Of a stretch of 64,000 bases of DNA, positions 62,089 to 64,000 are shown piece after piece. Source of the stretch: Ferruginibacter albus. Lineage in GTDB: Bacteria; Bacteroidota; Bacteroidia; Chitinophagales; Chitinophagaceae. Within the stretch, counting starts at the first letter, position 1. Each line of letters opens with the position of its first letter. The notes under the pieces were generated by a model, which had not been told where the DNA came from, did no database searches, and worked only from the letters and a program-made list of their open reading frames with translations. The position numbers and the translations under genes are program-made. The DNA is taken from contig NZ_CP083388.1 in the NCBI RefSeq assembly GCF_020042285.1, positions 310,001-374,000 on the forward strand. The letters run 5' to 3'.

Positions 62089-64000
62089 TTACTCTGTATC
62101 ATATCTTTCTACTCTTTCAATTCCCGGTAAAGTTAGTAAGCGATCGCATAATTCATCCAATTCTTCTCTATCGTGTACAAATATTTTTATGTTGCCTTCA
62201 AATACACCTTCTTTTGCTTCGATCGTCATGGCGGAAATATTAAACTTCATTTCACCGCTTATTAAATTAGTTATTTTATGGATCACGCCCACATCATCCA
62301 ATCCAACAATTTTTAATCCTGTTAAGAAAGAAATTTCTTTGTTCTTTGCCCATTTGGTTTTTACAATGCGATGTCCATAATTTGCCATTAACCTGGCTGC
62401 ATTCGGGCAATTGGTGCGATGGATCTTCAAGCCTTCTCCTGAAGTTACAAAGCCAAATACATCATCACCGGGAATTGGCTTGCAGCAATTTGCCAAAGAA
62501 TATTTTATACGGTCGCTGCTTTCACCAAAAATTATAAGCTCAGTATCTTTTTTATTAAATACTTTTTGAGTGTGATCAATTTCAGCTTTGTCCTCTTCAA
62601 CGTGATGTGGCTTTTCCTTTTTAGGCTGCTCCAGGCGTTCGCCCAAAACATGAAACTCTTTTAACTCTTTAAGATCTATTTCTTTAATAGCAATTTTATA
62701 AAAAAGATCAAGGTGAGAATTGAGTTTATAAAAAGCTACTACTTCATCAATATTACCCGGACTGAATGTTGCTCCAATTCCTTCAAACTTACGTTGCAGC
62801 GTGTACTTGCCATCATCAGCAATCGATTTCTTCTCTTCCCGTAACGCATCCTTTATTTTAGTTCTTGCTTTGGCAGTAACTACAAAATTCAACCAGTCCT
62901 CAGTTGGCTTTTGCTTAGCACTGGTGATAATTTCAACCTGGTCACCGCTTTTTAATTTATAACTGATAGGTACCAGTTTGTGATTTACTTTGGCGCCAAT
63001 ACAACGACTACCTACTACAGAGTGAACCATAAATGCAAAGTCCAATGCTGTAGCACCCGCCGGCAACATCTTCACATCTCCTTTAGGGGTGTACACATAT
63101 ATTTCTTCAGTAAGAAAAGAAGTTTTAAAGTCTTGTAAAAAATCTATTGTGTTACTGTCCTGGTTAGCAAGCGCTTCCCTTATCTGATGAAACCATTTGT
63201 CAAAGCGACTTTCATCGGTGGTGCCTTCTTTGTATTTCCAATGTGCGGCCAAACCTTTTTCAGCAATCTCGTTCATACGTTTGGAGCGTATCTGCACTTC
63301 CACCCATTTTCCCTGCGGCCCCATTACTGTTGTATGTAATGCTTCATATCCATTGCTTTTCGGATTACTCAGCCAGTCTCTTAACCGTTCGGGAGAAGGA
63401 TTGTATTCATCTGTAATAGTACTGTACACTTTCCAGCAATCTTCTTTTTCTTTATCAGGAGCAGAATCAACGATTATTCTTATTGCAAACAGGTCATACA
63501 CTTCTTCAAATGTTACCCCTTTCTTTTTGATTTTACTCCAGATAGAATGAATGCTTTTAGGACGGCCATAGATATCGAATTTAACGTCACTCTTTTCCAG
63601 TTTTTCTTTTAACGGGCGAATAAAGTCATTAATATAACGGGTACGTTCACGCTTGGTATCATTCAACTTTTGCGCAATGGAACGATAAGCTTCAGGTTCG
63701 AGATATTTCATCGATAGATCTTCCAACTCTGTTTTTATGGAATACAATCCCATACGATGCGCCAACGGTGCATATACGTAAACGGTTTCGCTGCTTATCT
63801 TCAATTGCTTCTCCCGTTTCATGCTATCGAGCGTACGCATATTGTGGAGGCGATCAGCTAATTTTATAAGGATTACTCTTGGGTCATCCGTTAACGTTAG
63901 TAATATCTTTTTAAAATTCTCTGCCTGTTGCGTGGTATTGCTGTTGGCGTCCATCACGGTGCTTATCTTAGTAAGCCCGTCTACTATTTTGGAAATCTCA
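62089..64000 (-). CDS. RelA/SpoT family (p)ppGpp synthetase/hydrolase (5' end outside window)
   Basis: At least 637 codons; the reading frame stays open to the window end, so the N-terminal part of the HD domain is missing. Visible are part of the hydrolase domain (ILIKLADRLHNMRTLDSMKR), the synthetase domain (FDIYGRPKSIHSIWSKIKKK, DLFAIRIIVDS, NGYEALHTTVMGPQGKWVEV, AEKGLAAHWKYKEG), TGS (YVYTPKGDVKMLPAGATALD) and a C-terminal ACT domain. It makes and degrades the alarmone of the stringent response. Whether this protein is bifunctional cannot be decided without the missing part. Confidence 0.95.
   Translation of the reverse strand, partial: EISKIVDGLTKISTVMDANSNTTQQAENFKKILLTLTDDPRVILIKLADRLHNMRTLDSMKREKQLKISSETVYVYAPLAHRMGLYSIKTELEDLSMKYLEPEAYRSIAQKLNDTKRERTRYINDFIRPLKEKLEKSDVKFDIYGRPKSIHSIWSKIKKKGVTFEEVYDLFAIRIIVDSAPDKEKEDCWKVYSTITDEYNPSPERLRDWLSNPKSNGYEALHTTVMGPQGKWVEVQIRSKRMNEIAEKGLAAHWKYKEGTTDESRFDKWFHQIREALANQDSNTIDFLQDFKTSFLTEEIYVYTPKGDVKMLPAGATALDFAFMVHSVVGSRCIGAKVNHKLVPISYKLKSGDQVEIITSAKQKPTEDWLNFVVTAKARTKIKDALREEKKSIADDGKYTLQRKFEGIGATFSPGNIDEVVAFYKLNSHLDLFYKIAIKEIDLKELKEFHVLGERLEQPKKEKPHHVEEDKAEIDHTQKVFNKKDTELIIFGESSDRIKYSLANCCKPIPGDDVFGFVTSGEGLKIHRTNCPNAARLMANYGHRIVKTKWAKNKEISFLTGLKIVGLDDVGVIHKITNLISGEMKFNISAMTIEAKEGVFEGNIKIFVHDREELDELCDRLLTLPGIERVERYDTE

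Overview
The window is about 64 kb of a Bacteroidota chromosome, most likely family Chitinophagaceae or a close relative. The evidence is a SusC/SusD pair, an Oar-like TonB receptor, GldA and PorX (gliding / type IX secretion), a fused LpxC-FabZ, a low-GC sequence, weak Shine-Dalgarno sites and promoters of the Bacteroidota form (TTTG, about 19 bp, TAnnTTTG). I see no phage, integrase, insertion sequence, CRISPR array, rRNA or tRNA. The content is core housekeeping mixed with lineage-specific hypothetical genes.

Layout. 0-16.5 kb looks like nutrient acquisition: a phosphate permease (cut by the window start) with its DUF47 partner, SusC/SusD, an Oar-like receptor, an alkaline-phosphatase-superfamily enzyme, a glycosyltransferase plus LpxH-like phosphoesterase pair, and a PhoR/PhoB-like two-component pair. 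At 16.6-21 kb lie a large secreted protein with a possible caspase-like His/Cys dyad and an ABC exporter. 20.8-23.5 kb holds atpBEFH, ended by a perfect palindromic terminator without atpA/atpG. 23.5-38.5 kb is mostly minus strand: a beta-barrel protein, nth, an FtsB-like protein, eno, gldA, a RicT-like PSP1 protein, holB, a glutathione peroxidase, lipoproteins, comF, radA and pdxA, with rsmA divergent. 38.5-41.9 kb is the fused mutase icmF. 42-45.6 kb is an ECF sigma operon and small unknown genes. 45.7-50.5 kb carries rplS, a 41-residue lipoprotein, tatA, tatC, gatA and a lytic transglycosylase. 50.5-55.9 kb is the lipid A operon (HD protein, lpxD, lpxC-fabZ, lpxA, ABC ATPase). 56-64 kb has porX, an MBL hydrolase, a helix-hairpin-helix protein, an acyl-CoA dehydrogenase and a RelA/SpoT enzyme cut by the window end.

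The least expected signals are non-coding. An interspersed intergenic repeat has at least eight copies here; its long form contains a hairpin whose stem differs between copies by compensatory changes. There is also a candidate ~90-nt small RNA with its own promoter box and terminator, a nested inverted repeat after pdxA, several genes with -7 boxes so close to the start codon that their mRNAs should be leaderless, and a hairpin after atpE that could set subunit stoichiometry. Several very small genes (41 and 49 residues) are reported as well.
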